From an uncultured Porphyromonadaceae bacterium (GTDB lineage Bacteria > Bacteroidota > Bacteroidia > Bacteroidales > Muribaculaceae), in assembly GCA_902461565.1 (NCBI GenBank), contig CABPYL010000010.1:19220-83219 (forward strand): 64,000 nucleotides of DNA, in the 5' to 3' direction. The notes under the pieces are model-generated. The model saw only the letters and a list, made by a program, of their open reading frames with translations. It was not told the DNA's origin and did no database searches. Below are positions 36,056 to 43,472 of the stretch, piece after piece. Both the position numbers and the translations under genes were made by a program. Numbering within the stretch: the first letter of the stretch is position 1; each line of letters opens with the position of its first letter.

Positions 36056-36100
36056 CAAAGATATAAAAAGTTTTTCAATCTTCACAAATTTGTGAAGATT
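36056..36100 (-). promoter_or_regulatory. HigA-like promoter with overlapping 24-nt palindromic operator
   Basis: On the minus strand the -7 TATCTTTG (36063-36056) and -33 TTTG (36088-36085) are both perfect, 21 bp apart. A perfect 24-nt palindrome (36077-36100, half-site AATCTTCACAAA) covers the -33. This is the expected layout for autorepression by the encoded XRE protein. Confidence 0.85.
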
Positions 36101-36146
36101 TTTCATCTTTACACAGCCACTCATCAATCACTCATCAATCTATGAA

Positions 36147-36863
36147 TTACTCGACGGAGTCGTTTATGGGGTCGTGGGTCTTGAGATAATCCGCATAGAG
36201 CGACAGCATGATTGAGGGATTATCTTTCAGTTCTTCGCGATGCGCCTTGCTGTCGGGGCCTTTGTCGAAATATTCTTCAAGCATTGTCTTGAATTCGGGG
36301 GCCGCCTTTTTCAGATAATTCATCAGATAGAAAGGATAATAGCGTCCGTTCACCATAAATCCGTAAGCGGCCCGCGCCCCTTTTAGTTTTACGCCGATAG
36401 CAGGAACAAGGCGAGAAACGCTGTTCTTGCCTCCGGTCTGCTCGAAAACGCTCCATTTTAGGATGGTGCCTACATCGTTGCGGTTCAGCACCAGAGCGAA
36501 ACCGCGGATATATCTGTTGGGCTTAAACATTCCCGGAACGTTTATGTTTTCGGACACGTAGACGGTGCCTTTTGGAAAATCCTCACTTTCCTCAATAAAA
36601 CGGTATTCGAGGACGTCCGAAGCTTTGTAGGTCTTTGCCTCGCCGTCTTTTGGCCCATCCTTTATTCTGATGTACTGATTGATGGAACCTGTTTTGGAGA
36701 ACAATCTTTTCATGCCGGTCTTGAAATCGGTAGACCAGTAGCCTTCGACGCGGGTACTGTCGACGAGCAACACTTCCACATGATTGCTTTCGTTGTCGCC
36801 GGCACGGAGATACATCGCGGCCGATGCCGCGATAAGGAGCATGATGGTTATTCGTTTTTTCAT
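36147..36863 (-). CDS. hypothetical secreted protein
   Basis: A 238-residue protein with a cleavable signal peptide (about 1-21, ending YLRAG). The mature part is mixed alpha/beta: an N-terminal strand pair (VEVLLVDSTRVEGYW), a short KTYKASDVLEYRFIE segment and a C-terminal helical part (EFKTMLEEYFDKGPDSKAHREELKDNPS). I do not recognise the family. It follows an equally small secreted-protein gene by 18 bases and the two probably share the promoter near 37516-37523. Function unknown. Confidence 0.75.
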   Translation of the reverse strand: MKKRITIMLLIAASAAMYLRAGDNESNHVEVLLVDSTRVEGYWSTDFKTGMKRLFSKTGSINQYIRIKDGPKDGEAKTYKASDVLEYRFIEESEDFPKGTVYVSENINVPGMFKPNRYIRGFALVLNRNDVGTILKWSVFEQTGGKNSVSRLVPAIGVKLKGARAAYGFMVNGRYYPFYLMNYLKKAAPEFKTMLEEYFDKGPDSKAHREELKDNPSIMLSLYADYLKTHDPINDSVE

Positions 36864-36881
36864 TGCGGTATAGTTTAAGGA

Positions 36882-37487
36882 TTAATAAACGGGATTATAC
36901 AGACGCAGCATTCTGAGTGTTTTGTCGCGGCGAGTACGGCTTTTAATTATCTCCGCACCGAGTACAGGGTCGTCGGCCACGAGGTCGGCCACCTTGCGCC
37001 GGAAACTGTCGTCAGACATTTTCCATGTTTTCTTGAATTCCGTAACGGAGCCATCCTTAACGGCTAGGAGGATGTACTTGCCACAGGCCTGAATACCGCC
37101 GTTGCCCCACATGCGATAGCCATTTTTACAAAAAACAAATACAGTTATCCTCGGGGTCTTCTCAAGCAGCCAACACCACCCGTAGGGTTTAAAATATACG
37201 ATTGTATGGCGGACATCTGGTGATGTTGGCATCCACACGACCAGCGAATCTATTGCATCAACGGCTATCTGACGTCCTTTTTGCGCACATTTTGTATAGG
37301 CATCATTTATAAGGACGATATTTTCGTGTTTCCTGGGTATCTTGATTCTGATGGAATCTGTTGCAATTATCTCTTCCGAACCTGTATAAATCCGCGAGTA
37401 CACAAACGGCCCTTTGATTCTCGCACTGCACGCAAACACGGCCAATGTCAGAAATAAAATTGCAGCAATGAATGAATTCAGTTTCAT
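36882..37487 (-). CDS. hypothetical secreted protein
   Basis: A 201-residue protein with a signal peptide (about 1-19). The cleavage region FACSA leaves a Cys near the mature start, but the residues before it do not form a good lipobox. The middle has several Trp and aromatic residues (SLVVWMPTS, YGWCWLLEKTPRITVFVFCKNGYRMWGNGG). The C-terminus is basic. No family is recognised. It opens a two-gene unit. A -7 TATATTTG (37523-37516) lies 29 bases upstream, and an 18-nt palindrome around 37544-37561 could be an operator. Confidence 0.75.
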   Translation of the reverse strand: MKLNSFIAAILFLTLAVFACSARIKGPFVYSRIYTGSEEIIATDSIRIKIPRKHENIVLINDAYTKCAQKGRQIAVDAIDSLVVWMPTSPDVRHTIVYFKPYGWCWLLEKTPRITVFVFCKNGYRMWGNGGIQACGKYILLAVKDGSVTEFKKTWKMSDDSFRRKVADLVADDPVLGAEIIKSRTRRDKTLRMLRLYNPVY

Positions 37488-37515
37488 AGTTTAATTTGCG
37501 TACTTTTCTCGACAG

Positions 37516-37561
37516 CAAATATAAAGACTATAAACAACAAAATTCTCAACATATGTTGAGA
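37516..37561 (-). promoter_or_regulatory. promoter and palindromic candidate operator of the two secreted-protein genes
   Basis: The minus-strand -7 TATATTTG (37523-37516) is perfect. TCTCAACATATGTTGAGA (37544-37561) is an 18-nt perfect palindrome at or just upstream of where the -33 box should be. A Crp/Fnr-type gene lies just upstream on the same strand, but this palindrome is not a classical TTGAT-type Fnr site, so the binding protein is unknown. Confidence 0.6.
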
Positions 37562-37586
37562 GTTGAAGTATGGAGATAAAAAACGT

Positions 37587-38156
37587 TTATGTGCCGGAAA
37601 GAATCTCTTTGCGGATGCGGCTGAGATGCGTTGGAGTTATCTGAAGATAAGATGCAAGTTCTTTGAGAGTTATGTGTTGAAGAAGGTCCGGGCAACGATT
37701 CAGCACCTCGATATATCGCTCTTTAGGCGAATGGCGGTAATGGTCCACATATCTTTGATGCGCTGTACGGAACAGTTCTTCGGCCATAATAAGACGCATA
37801 TCGGGATAACGACCGAAAACTTTCTGAACTGTCAATAAAGATATAACCCACACAGAGGAGTTTGCAGTGGCTTTCAGATTGTTCAAAGCTGGTACGGCAT
37901 GAACAGAACTATAGAAATCTCCGGCAAGATTGCCGCGCAGTGCGAAGCCAGTTACATGTTCGGCGCCATCTGTATCGATTACCGAATAGATAAAATATCC
38001 TGATTCAATGAAACCGAAAAATTTTGGTACTTCTCCCGCATGAAGGAACATCTCGCCTTTTCTATAGCGGCGTAGCGTGCCCTCGCGGGTACAAAGCTCG
38101 CGCCAGAAACTGACATCTATTATATCTACATACGGGTTGAAATTTGCCATCAGCAA
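37587..38156 (-). CDS. Crp/Fnr family transcription regulator
   Basis: A 189-residue protein of the compact Bacteroidales Crp/Fnr type. An N-terminal cyclic-nucleotide-binding-like barrel (about 20-130, RRYRKGEMFLHAGEVPKFFGFIESGYFIYSVID) precedes a C-terminal winged helix (about 150-186, ITLKELASYLQITPTHLSRIRKEI). No iron-sulfur Cys cluster is seen, so an Fnr-type oxygen sensor is unlikely. The ligand is unknown. The start may be Met1 or Met3. It is upstream of two small secreted-protein genes on the same strand and downstream of nagB's gene region. Confidence 0.9.
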   Translation of the reverse strand: MLMANFNPYVDIIDVSFWRELCTREGTLRRYRKGEMFLHAGEVPKFFGFIESGYFIYSVIDTDGAEHVTGFALRGNLAGDFYSSVHAVPALNNLKATANSSVWVISLLTVQKVFGRYPDMRLIMAEELFRTAHQRYVDHYRHSPKERYIEVLNRCPDLLQHITLKELASYLQITPTHLSRIRKEILSGT

Positions 38157-38215
38157 GTAAAAATAATTGCGGACACCGGCGGGGGCCGGTGTCCGCTGTT
38201 TATAGGGATAGAAAA

Positions 38216-39028
38216 TTATTTCAGGAGGGTGGCGGGATCGAGATTGGCGGATTCGATATCCTTGAAGTAGCGGTATGTGCCTACTTTAAGTTCGGCGCAA
38301 GCGTCGTCGTCGGCAATAATGATTGCCTTGGGGTGCATCTGCAGAGCCGAGATCGTCCACATCTGCGAGATTCCGCCTTCAACACCGTGGCGCAGGGCGC
38401 GTGCCTTGTTGTGGCCGTTTACAATGAGCATTACCGAGCGGGCTGCCATTACGGTGCCTACGCCCACGGTGAGCGCAGTCTTGGGAACGAGGTCAACGTT
38501 GTTCTCAAAGAAACGCGAATTGGCAATGATGGTGTCCTGCGTGAGGGTTTTCATGCGGGTGCGCGAGGTGAGCGACGAGCCGGGTTCGTTAAAGGCGATG
38601 TGTCCGTCAGGACCGACGCCGCCCATGAACAGGTCGATGCCTCCGTAGGAAGCGATTTTCTCTTCGAAGCGGCGGCATTCAGCCTCGGGGTCTTCGGCAT
38701 TACCGTTGAGAATGTTCACATTCTCGGCGGGGATGTCGATATGGCTGAAGAAATTAGACCACATGAAGGTGTAGTAGCTCTGCTCGTGGTCGCGGGGAAT
38801 ACCTACGTATTCATCCATATTGAATGTTACGACATTGCGGAACGAAACCTTGCCGGCCTTGTACAGCTCGATAAGATTGCGGTACATGCCTAATGGAGAG
38901 CTGCCGGTAGGGCAACCGAGAACGAAGGGATGCTCGGCGGTGGGTTTTGCGGCGTTGATGCGCGAAGCTACATAATTTGCTGCCCAACGCGAAACGTCGG
39001 CATAGTCTTTTTCAATTATAAGACGCAT
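38216..39028 (-). CDS. nagB: glucosamine-6-phosphate deaminase
   Basis: A 270-residue NagB of normal length. It carries LGCPTGSSPLGMYRNLIELYKAGKVSFRNVVTFNMDEYVGI and the FMGGVGPDGHIAFNEPGSSL segment, which hold the catalytic Asp and His typical of the family. It converts glucosamine-6-phosphate to fructose-6-phosphate and ammonia, linking amino-sugar use to glycolysis. It follows a PorT-like gene on the same strand by 41 bases, which may be read-through or a shared transcript. Confidence 0.97.
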   Translation of the reverse strand: MRLIIEKDYADVSRWAANYVASRINAAKPTAEHPFVLGCPTGSSPLGMYRNLIELYKAGKVSFRNVVTFNMDEYVGIPRDHEQSYYTFMWSNFFSHIDIPAENVNILNGNAEDPEAECRRFEEKIASYGGIDLFMGGVGPDGHIAFNEPGSSLTSRTRMKTLTQDTIIANSRFFENNVDLVPKTALTVGVGTVMAARSVMLIVNGHNKARALRHGVEGGISQMWTISALQMHPKAIIIADDDACAELKVGTYRYFKDIESANLDPATLLK

Positions 39029-39069
39029 AAAATCTGTTCTTTTAAGTTATTGATAAGTTATAGGTTAAA

Positions 39070-39705
39070 TTAGAACATCCAGGCTGCGGTAATAGTCCAG
39101 AAGTTGCAGCGGGAATCCAGGTCGACAGTATTGATATTCGGACCACCCACTTTGTTCACAAGTTCCACGGTCTTGTTCATGCCGACGCTGTAGGAAGCGC
39201 CGATCTGCAGGTGTGTGAACAGCTGCAGGCCAAGACCGAAATCCCATGCGGTATCGAAGGATTTGTTTTTCATACCTTCCGTGATGCCTTTTTTGGAAGC
39301 AAGCACTGCAAAGTTGGGACCGGTAAAAATGTAGGGTGTGATAATGCTGCCTACTACAGGCAGACCGATTTTATATTTAAGGTGAAGAGGAATCTCGATA
39401 TAATCGCGTTTTTTATAATTCTTATAAATATCGCCCTCTGTGCTATTCAAAGCATCGGAGCTGAACACGCGGTGAACATACATTGCGGAAAGATCGAAAC
39501 CGAGATTGATAACGGGAATCGTGAATTCAACCTGGAGACCACCCGTGAAACCGGCACGGTTTTCGGCGTTGAACACATCCTTGTCGAAACGCATGTTTGT
39601 TACCTCGGTACCGATTTTAGGACCGAATCTGAACTGGGCCGAAGCAGGAAGCGCTGTTGCAAGCACAGCCACTGCAGCGACAATAAGAACTTTCAGTGAT
39701 TTCAT
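39070..39705 (-). CDS. PorT-like outer-membrane beta-barrel protein
   Basis: A 211-residue exported protein with signal peptide (about 1-23, LPASAQ). The mature part begins FRFGPKIGTEVTNMRFDKDVFNAENRAGFTGGLQVEFTIP, the pattern of eight-stranded PorT/OMP_b-brl_2 barrels, and ends in a terminal aromatic (AWMF), the barrel-assembly signal. Role unknown; small barrels of this kind are abundant in Bacteroidales. A perfect promoter lies upstream at 39768-39799, and nagB follows downstream. Confidence 0.88.
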   Translation of the reverse strand: MKSLKVLIVAAVAVLATALPASAQFRFGPKIGTEVTNMRFDKDVFNAENRAGFTGGLQVEFTIPVINLGFDLSAMYVHRVFSSDALNSTEGDIYKNYKKRDYIEIPLHLKYKIGLPVVGSIITPYIFTGPNFAVLASKKGITEGMKNKSFDTAWDFGLGLQLFTHLQIGASYSVGMNKTVELVNKVGGPNINTVDLDSRCNFWTITAAWMF

Positions 39706-39767
39706 ATCTGATTAGTATTAAATGAATTCTACTGTTCCGGACACTTCAAAAGTGCCACGTACAGCCG

Positions 39768-39799
39768 CAAAGTTACAACATTTCGGTGTCCTAAACAAA
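39768..39799 (-). promoter_or_regulatory. promoter of the PorT-like gene (and possibly nagB)
   Basis: On the minus strand TAACTTTG (39775-39768) and TTTG (39799-39796) are perfect and 20 bp apart, leaving a leader of about 55 bases. Confidence 0.85.
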
Positions 39800-39878
39800 A
39801 ATAGTGGGCAAAAAGAACAAAATATTGTCCTAATCTTGCCCGAAAGGGGAATCAAAAATGAGCCGTGAAATGGTCAGG

Positions 39879-40157
39879 CTACGGATTGTAGAGGTCTCTG
39901 TTGAAAAAGTCCATTATTTCGCGGGCCTGGTCGAGGGCGACGGCGGCATCGCTGTCGGGATCCAGAATTGTGGCGCGTTCGTAACAGCTGATAGCCTCGC
40001 CTTTGTTGCCTTCTTTCCATGCCAGGCGTCCGCGCAGATACTCCACAGATGCTTTATCGCACGGCGCGGTGGCTTGGGCCGCCGCTTCATCAAGGATGCG
40101 ACGCGCTTCTTCGAGATGTCCCGAGGAAATCATACGGAGGATGGCAGCGGTATCCAT
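39879..40157 (-). CDS. small TPR protein
   Basis: A 92-residue protein made almost entirely of two to three tetratricopeptide units (GHLEEARRILDEAAAQA, then EYLRGRLAWKEGNKGEAISCYERATILDPDSDAAVALD). No signal peptide is present, so it should be a cytoplasmic protein-interaction adaptor. It begins 1 base after the SUI1 stop and is the last gene of a five-gene cluster starting with ribH. Its partner is unknown. Confidence 0.85.
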   Translation of the reverse strand: MDTAAILRMISSGHLEEARRILDEAAAQATAPCDKASVEYLRGRLAWKEGNKGEAISCYERATILDPDSDAAVALDQAREIMDFFNRDLYNP

Positions 40158-40158
40158 A

Positions 40159-40515
40159 TCAGATTATGCGGGCTTTATAGCCTTTTTTTGTGAGGAGTTT
40201 CAGAACATCATCGCGGCGGTCGCCCTGAACGAGTATCTCGCCTCCGCGAGCGGAGCCGCCCGTGCCAAGCTGTTTCTTGAGATATGCGGCCAAATCGGCG
40301 ACCTGACCGTCGTCGAGTGTGAAACCGGCTATTATCGTGGCCGTTTTGCCTCCGCGGCCTTTACGGTCGAGGATAATGTCGAGGCGCTGCTTCTGCACAG
40401 GCTCGGCTGTAGTGGCTTCTGCATTGGATTCCACGGGTTCTTCGACGTCGCCGGACATTGTTCCGCGAAGTGCACTGAGGGCGTCGAGCCAATTAGTCTT
40501 GTTATCTTGCGGCAT
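40159..40515 (-). CDS. SUI1/eIF1-like protein (YciH)
   Basis: A 118-residue protein. Residues 1-45 are a polar, acidic, Ala/Glu-rich extension. The SUI1 domain follows (DIILDRKGRGGKTATIIAGFTLDDGQVADLAAYLKKQLGTGGSARGGEILVQGDRRDDVLKLLTKKGYKARII), with the GGK and GG-SARGGEI features of the fold. In E. coli YciH has been linked to start-site fidelity or stress translation, but the bacterial role is not settled. It is coupled to the TPR gene (1 base) and a lipoprotein gene (2 bases). Confidence 0.92.
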   Translation of the reverse strand: MPQDNKTNWLDALSALRGTMSGDVEEPVESNAEATTAEPVQKQRLDIILDRKGRGGKTATIIAGFTLDDGQVADLAAYLKKQLGTGGSARGGEILVQGDRRDDVLKLLTKKGYKARII

Positions 40516-40517
40516 AG

Positions 40518-40970
40518 CTAAAGCTGCATTAATGAATCCATTGCCATATCAAGCGAATCGGTATCGGCAACGAAACGCGAGCCTTCGGTGATGGAATTTA
40601 CCATGATTAGACGGGCGCGGTCGTCGACAGGCAAAGATTCGATGAACATGGCCATGCTGTCGCTGTCGCAACGCTCGGCGGCATCGAGTACATGCGCGGC
40701 AAAGGCGATATTGGCGCCGGCGTCGCCGTTAACCTCACTGAGGCGCATAAGCAACAGCGACAGGCGGCATAGCGATGTAGCCTGCAGCCCGCTGAAAGCG
40801 GGCGACAGCATGAGGCTGTCGGCCAGCATCTGCGCCTTTGCGTATTTGCCCTCTGCATAGGCCTGTTCGGCAGCCTCGAGGGGCCGGAGGGGCATTGTGG
40901 CGGTGTGCGAGCACGAAGCGACACACACCGTCAGTACAATGAATAATATGATCTGAACTGATAATTTCAT
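40518..40970 (-). CDS. small lipoprotein, unknown
   Basis: A 150-residue lipoprotein with lipobox VASC (Cys20). The mature protein is helical with a TPR-like start (AAEQAYAEGKYAKAQMLADSLM), so it may be a periplasmic TPR-like adaptor. No other motif is seen. It is tightly packed between a small membrane protein gene (8-base gap) and the SUI1 gene (2-base gap). Confidence 0.8.
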   Translation of the reverse strand: MKLSVQIILFIVLTVCVASCSHTATMPLRPLEAAEQAYAEGKYAKAQMLADSLMLSPAFSGLQATSLCRLSLLLMRLSEVNGDAGANIAFAAHVLDAAERCDSDSMAMFIESLPVDDRARLIMVNSITEGSRFVADTDSLDMAMDSLMQL

Positions 40971-40978
40971 CTTTCAAA

Positions 40979-41272
40979 TTAGTTCTCGGGCGAGGGAGGC
41001 GTGGCCGTAGGAGCCTCGGGATCCACAATCTCCTCGCGCAAAGTCTGGCCGTCGGCATTCTGCCACTGAGCCTCGCCTGGAGCATCCGCCTGGGCTTCGG
41101 TGATGGTGTACTGCTGCTCTACGTTGTCGCCTGCGGGTGTGTCTACGTGCGTATTGGTATTGAACCACCCGATATAGTAGAGGGTGCCCACTGCAATAGC
41201 GGCTACAATAAGCCCTATCACAATCCAAGCCCACAGACCCGTCGATCTTTTGTCGGAATTAGAATTTGCCAT
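40979..41272 (-). CDS. small single-pass membrane protein
   Basis: A 97-residue protein starting MANSNSDKR, with one membrane helix (about 14-34, WAWIVIGLIVAAIAVGTLYYIGW) and an acidic, Gln- and Pro-rich tail of about 60 residues on the other side. The longer frame would add 49 residues reading into the ribH 3' end, so the start at 41272 is preferred. It sits between ribH (56 bases) and the small lipoprotein gene. The acidic tail may bind partners; no function is known. Confidence 0.75.
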   Translation of the reverse strand: MANSNSDKRSTGLWAWIVIGLIVAAIAVGTLYYIGWFNTNTHVDTPAGDNVEQQYTITEAQADAPGEAQWQNADGQTLREEIVDPEAPTATPPSPEN

Positions 41273-41328
41273 AGTGTTGTATGTTAAAGTCTTATATATC
41301 CATAAAACACACTGGCAACGGCAAGGGT

Positions 41329-41814
41329 TTAGAGATTGTTCACTTTCTGGACAAAATCGTACATCTGAAGTGCTGCAACGGCATATTCGGCACCTTTGTC
41401 GCCTGCGGGACCGCCACATCTGTCGAGTGCATCCTGCTCAGTATCAACGGTTAGCACGCCAAAAATAATTGGTATGTCGCACTCGCTGTTAAGATAGGCG
41501 TTACCCTGGGTTACGCTCTGGCACACGTAATCGAAATGCGGAGTACCACCGCGGATAACGCATCCGAGCACTAAAACGCTGTCATACAGGCCAGTATCTA
41601 CAAGTTTGGCGGCTGCAAATGTCAGTTCGACAGCACCGGGGACCTCGAAGGTATCAATCATATCTTTTTCGATACCGTTTTTACCAAAGGTTTCAATGGC
41701 GGATGCCATCAATTTTTCTGTTATATGGCTGTTCCACAGGGTCCTAACAATAGCGACATGCATGTCTCGGGCAACAGGGAATGGATTCAGGGGGGCGTTC
41801 TGAGATGTTGACAT
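41329..41814 (-). CDS. ribH: 6,7-dimethyl-8-ribityllumazine synthase
   Basis: A 161-residue lumazine synthase that condenses ribitylaminouracil with dihydroxybutanone phosphate in riboflavin synthesis. FEVPGAVELTFAAAKL, VLVLGCVIRGGTPHFDYVCQSVTQG and CDIPIIFGVLTVDTEQDALDRC are family motifs, with His in GGTPHFDYV as the expected catalytic base. It starts a five-gene minus-strand cluster with no other riboflavin gene, so the neighbours are functionally mixed. The upstream region is AT-rich without a clear promoter. Confidence 0.96.
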   Translation of the reverse strand: MSTSQNAPLNPFPVARDMHVAIVRTLWNSHITEKLMASAIETFGKNGIEKDMIDTFEVPGAVELTFAAAKLVDTGLYDSVLVLGCVIRGGTPHFDYVCQSVTQGNAYLNSECDIPIIFGVLTVDTEQDALDRCGGPAGDKGAEYAVAALQMYDFVQKVNNL

Positions 41815-41895
41815 ATACTAAATTACGGTTTGTAACGACCTAAATTTTACAGATTTTAACTAATAATTCTTGTTTTTAAACTAAACTTAACTATT

Positions 41896-42813
41896 TCATT
41901 CGATAGATTGCCATTGCTCGGTAAGCGACTGTGCGGATGCCATAGCGCTGCGTGCGGCAGCTCCGAGCAGGGCTTCGCGCAGGTCGCCCGCGGGAGCTTC
42001 GAAAGCGGAAGCGTCGAGATTGCGCAGAGCTATTTCGGCCACGAGGCCCGCGATGGCACCGGCGTTCCAAGCCAGTGTGCGGCACACGCGTTCGGGAATC
42101 TCCACAGAGCTTACTTCCTTGCCGGTGTAGTAGCTTATGCGACGGCAGGTGTCGTCTACATTCACCAGCGAGCGGCAGTAGAAGTCGATATGGTCGTGAT
42201 AACAGGCATCAGGAGTCTTGATACCGAAAATCAACTCAAGATCCCTGTTGCGCGTAACTACAACATGGGCCATTTCAAGATTTTCGAGAATCTGCGGCAT
42301 AACACGCGTTATACGCGGCTCCTGCTGCGGCAGATAGCCGGGCAGATACACCATCAGCGCCTTACGTTCGACGGCATTGGCCAGCAGACGCGTGAGGCGC
42401 GGGCGCATTCGCTTGTCCAGCGCATAGTATCCGCCGAAGACAACGATGTCGCCTTCGTCGATGCGCGGCCATATAATGTCGAAGGCTTCGTCAGGATATT
42501 CCTCGTATCGTATGAGCGAGGGCGACGGTTGCGCGGGATCGGCGGAATGCACGAAAATATTCAATGGCGTGCGGCCCTCGGTGAATCGGTCGACGGAAGT
42601 AACATCCACGCCGGCGTTCCTGAGGTTGTCCACCAGGATATCGCCGATACGGTCGGCGCACGTTTCGGATGCCATGAGCACCTTAAGACCGTCGCGCGCC
42701 ATAATTGCGGCGGCATTGGCGATGCGTCCGCCCGGAAGGCTACCGAGTGGTTTACCGGCGGCATCGAGCACAAGATTGTGTGAGCACTCGCCTATGCAGA
42801 TAATCTTTTTCAT
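41896..42813 (-). CDS. PfkB-family carbohydrate kinase
   Basis: A 305-residue ribokinase-like sugar kinase. The N-terminal IICIGECSHNLVLDAAGKPLGSLPGGRIANAAAIMARDG includes the GG binding turn, and the C-terminal half has VCRTLAWNAGAIAGLVAEIALR, where the usual DTxGAGD anion-hole motif is degenerate (AWNAGA) with no obvious catalytic Asp. That weakness leaves the activity uncertain. It starts 4 bases after the SIS isomerase gene, so the pair may act on one phosphosugar. The longer frame at 42873 would overlap the SIS gene; 42813 (MKKIICIG) is the better start. Confidence 0.8.
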   Translation of the reverse strand: MKKIICIGECSHNLVLDAAGKPLGSLPGGRIANAAAIMARDGLKVLMASETCADRIGDILVDNLRNAGVDVTSVDRFTEGRTPLNIFVHSADPAQPSPSLIRYEEYPDEAFDIIWPRIDEGDIVVFGGYYALDKRMRPRLTRLLANAVERKALMVYLPGYLPQQEPRITRVMPQILENLEMAHVVVTRNRDLELIFGIKTPDACYHDHIDFYCRSLVNVDDTCRRISYYTGKEVSSVEIPERVCRTLAWNAGAIAGLVAEIALRNLDASAFEAPAGDLREALLGAAARSAMASAQSLTEQWQSIE

Positions 42814-42817
42814 ATAT

Positions 42818-43423
42818 TCAGTCCTTGGCACGCGCGGCCACACCGAGGTAGCCGCCGTGGTGGCGCTTGGCATATTCAGCCTTGGAGAAGCCTATGCGGC
42901 GCATGGTGTTCACAACCAACACATCACCTATAACGGTCATCATGGTTGTGGAAGTTGTTGGCGTGAGACCGAGCGGGCAAACTTCGGGAGCGCCACCGGT
43001 AAACAGGGCGATGTCGGCGGCCTTGGCAAGCGGGCTGTCCGGAGCGCCGGTTATCACTATTGTGGGGATGTCGGCATATAGGCCGTGGAGAAGCTCGACA
43101 AGCTCTATTATCTCGCGCGTTTTGCCACTGTTTGAAATCAACAGCACAATGTCGTTCTTCTGGAGGACACCCAGATCTCCATGCTGGGCCTCGCTGGGGT
43201 GCAGATTCACTGCAGGCGTGCCCGTCGACGAAAATGTTGTGGCAATATTCATGGCAATCTGTCCGGCCTTGCCCATACCGGCGGTAACGAGTTTTCCGCC
43301 GCGACGGTGCACGCGCTCCACAATTGCCTCCACTGCTTCCTCGTAGCTGTCGGTTACGGGTATGTTCTTTATGGCTTCGCTTTCTGCAAGGAGTATCTCC
43401 CGCATTGAGGTCTTTACATCCAT
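42818..43423 (-). CDS. SIS-domain sugar isomerase (KpsF-like, without CBS)
   Basis: A 201-residue protein consisting of one SIS domain: KLVTAGMGKAGQIAMNIATTFSSTGTPAVNLHPSEAQHGDLGVL, ISNSGKTREIIELVELL and the CPLGLTPTTSTTMMTVIGDVLVVNT segment typical of arabinose-5-phosphate isomerases. The CBS pair that most KpsF/KdsD enzymes carry is missing. It may isomerise arabinose-5-phosphate for KDO or another ketose phosphate. Start 43423 (MDVKTS) is fixed by the -7 at 43461-43454; the longer frame begins inside it. It is coupled to the PfkB kinase. Confidence 0.88.
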   Translation of the reverse strand: MDVKTSMREILLAESEAIKNIPVTDSYEEAVEAIVERVHRRGGKLVTAGMGKAGQIAMNIATTFSSTGTPAVNLHPSEAQHGDLGVLQKNDIVLLISNSGKTREIIELVELLHGLYADIPTIVITGAPDSPLAKAADIALFTGGAPEVCPLGLTPTTSTTMMTVIGDVLVVNTMRRIGFSKAEYAKRHHGGYLGVAARAKD

Positions 43424-43453
43424 TATACTGATATATTCTTTATGTTCGTCCCA

Positions 43454-43461
43454 CAAAATTA
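43454..43461 (-). promoter_or_regulatory. -7 element for SIS isomerase / PfkB pair
   Basis: TAATTTTG on the minus strand, about 31 bases above the start at 43423. TTG-like GTTG at 43488-43485 may be a poor -33. Confidence 0.65.
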
Positions 43462-43472
43462 AGCAAAAATTT

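Noticed and set aside
36079..36147. Space upstream of the HigA-like gene as site of a HigB toxin
   Set aside because: Only about 70 bases without any ORF; the next gene is a secreted protein on the same strand.
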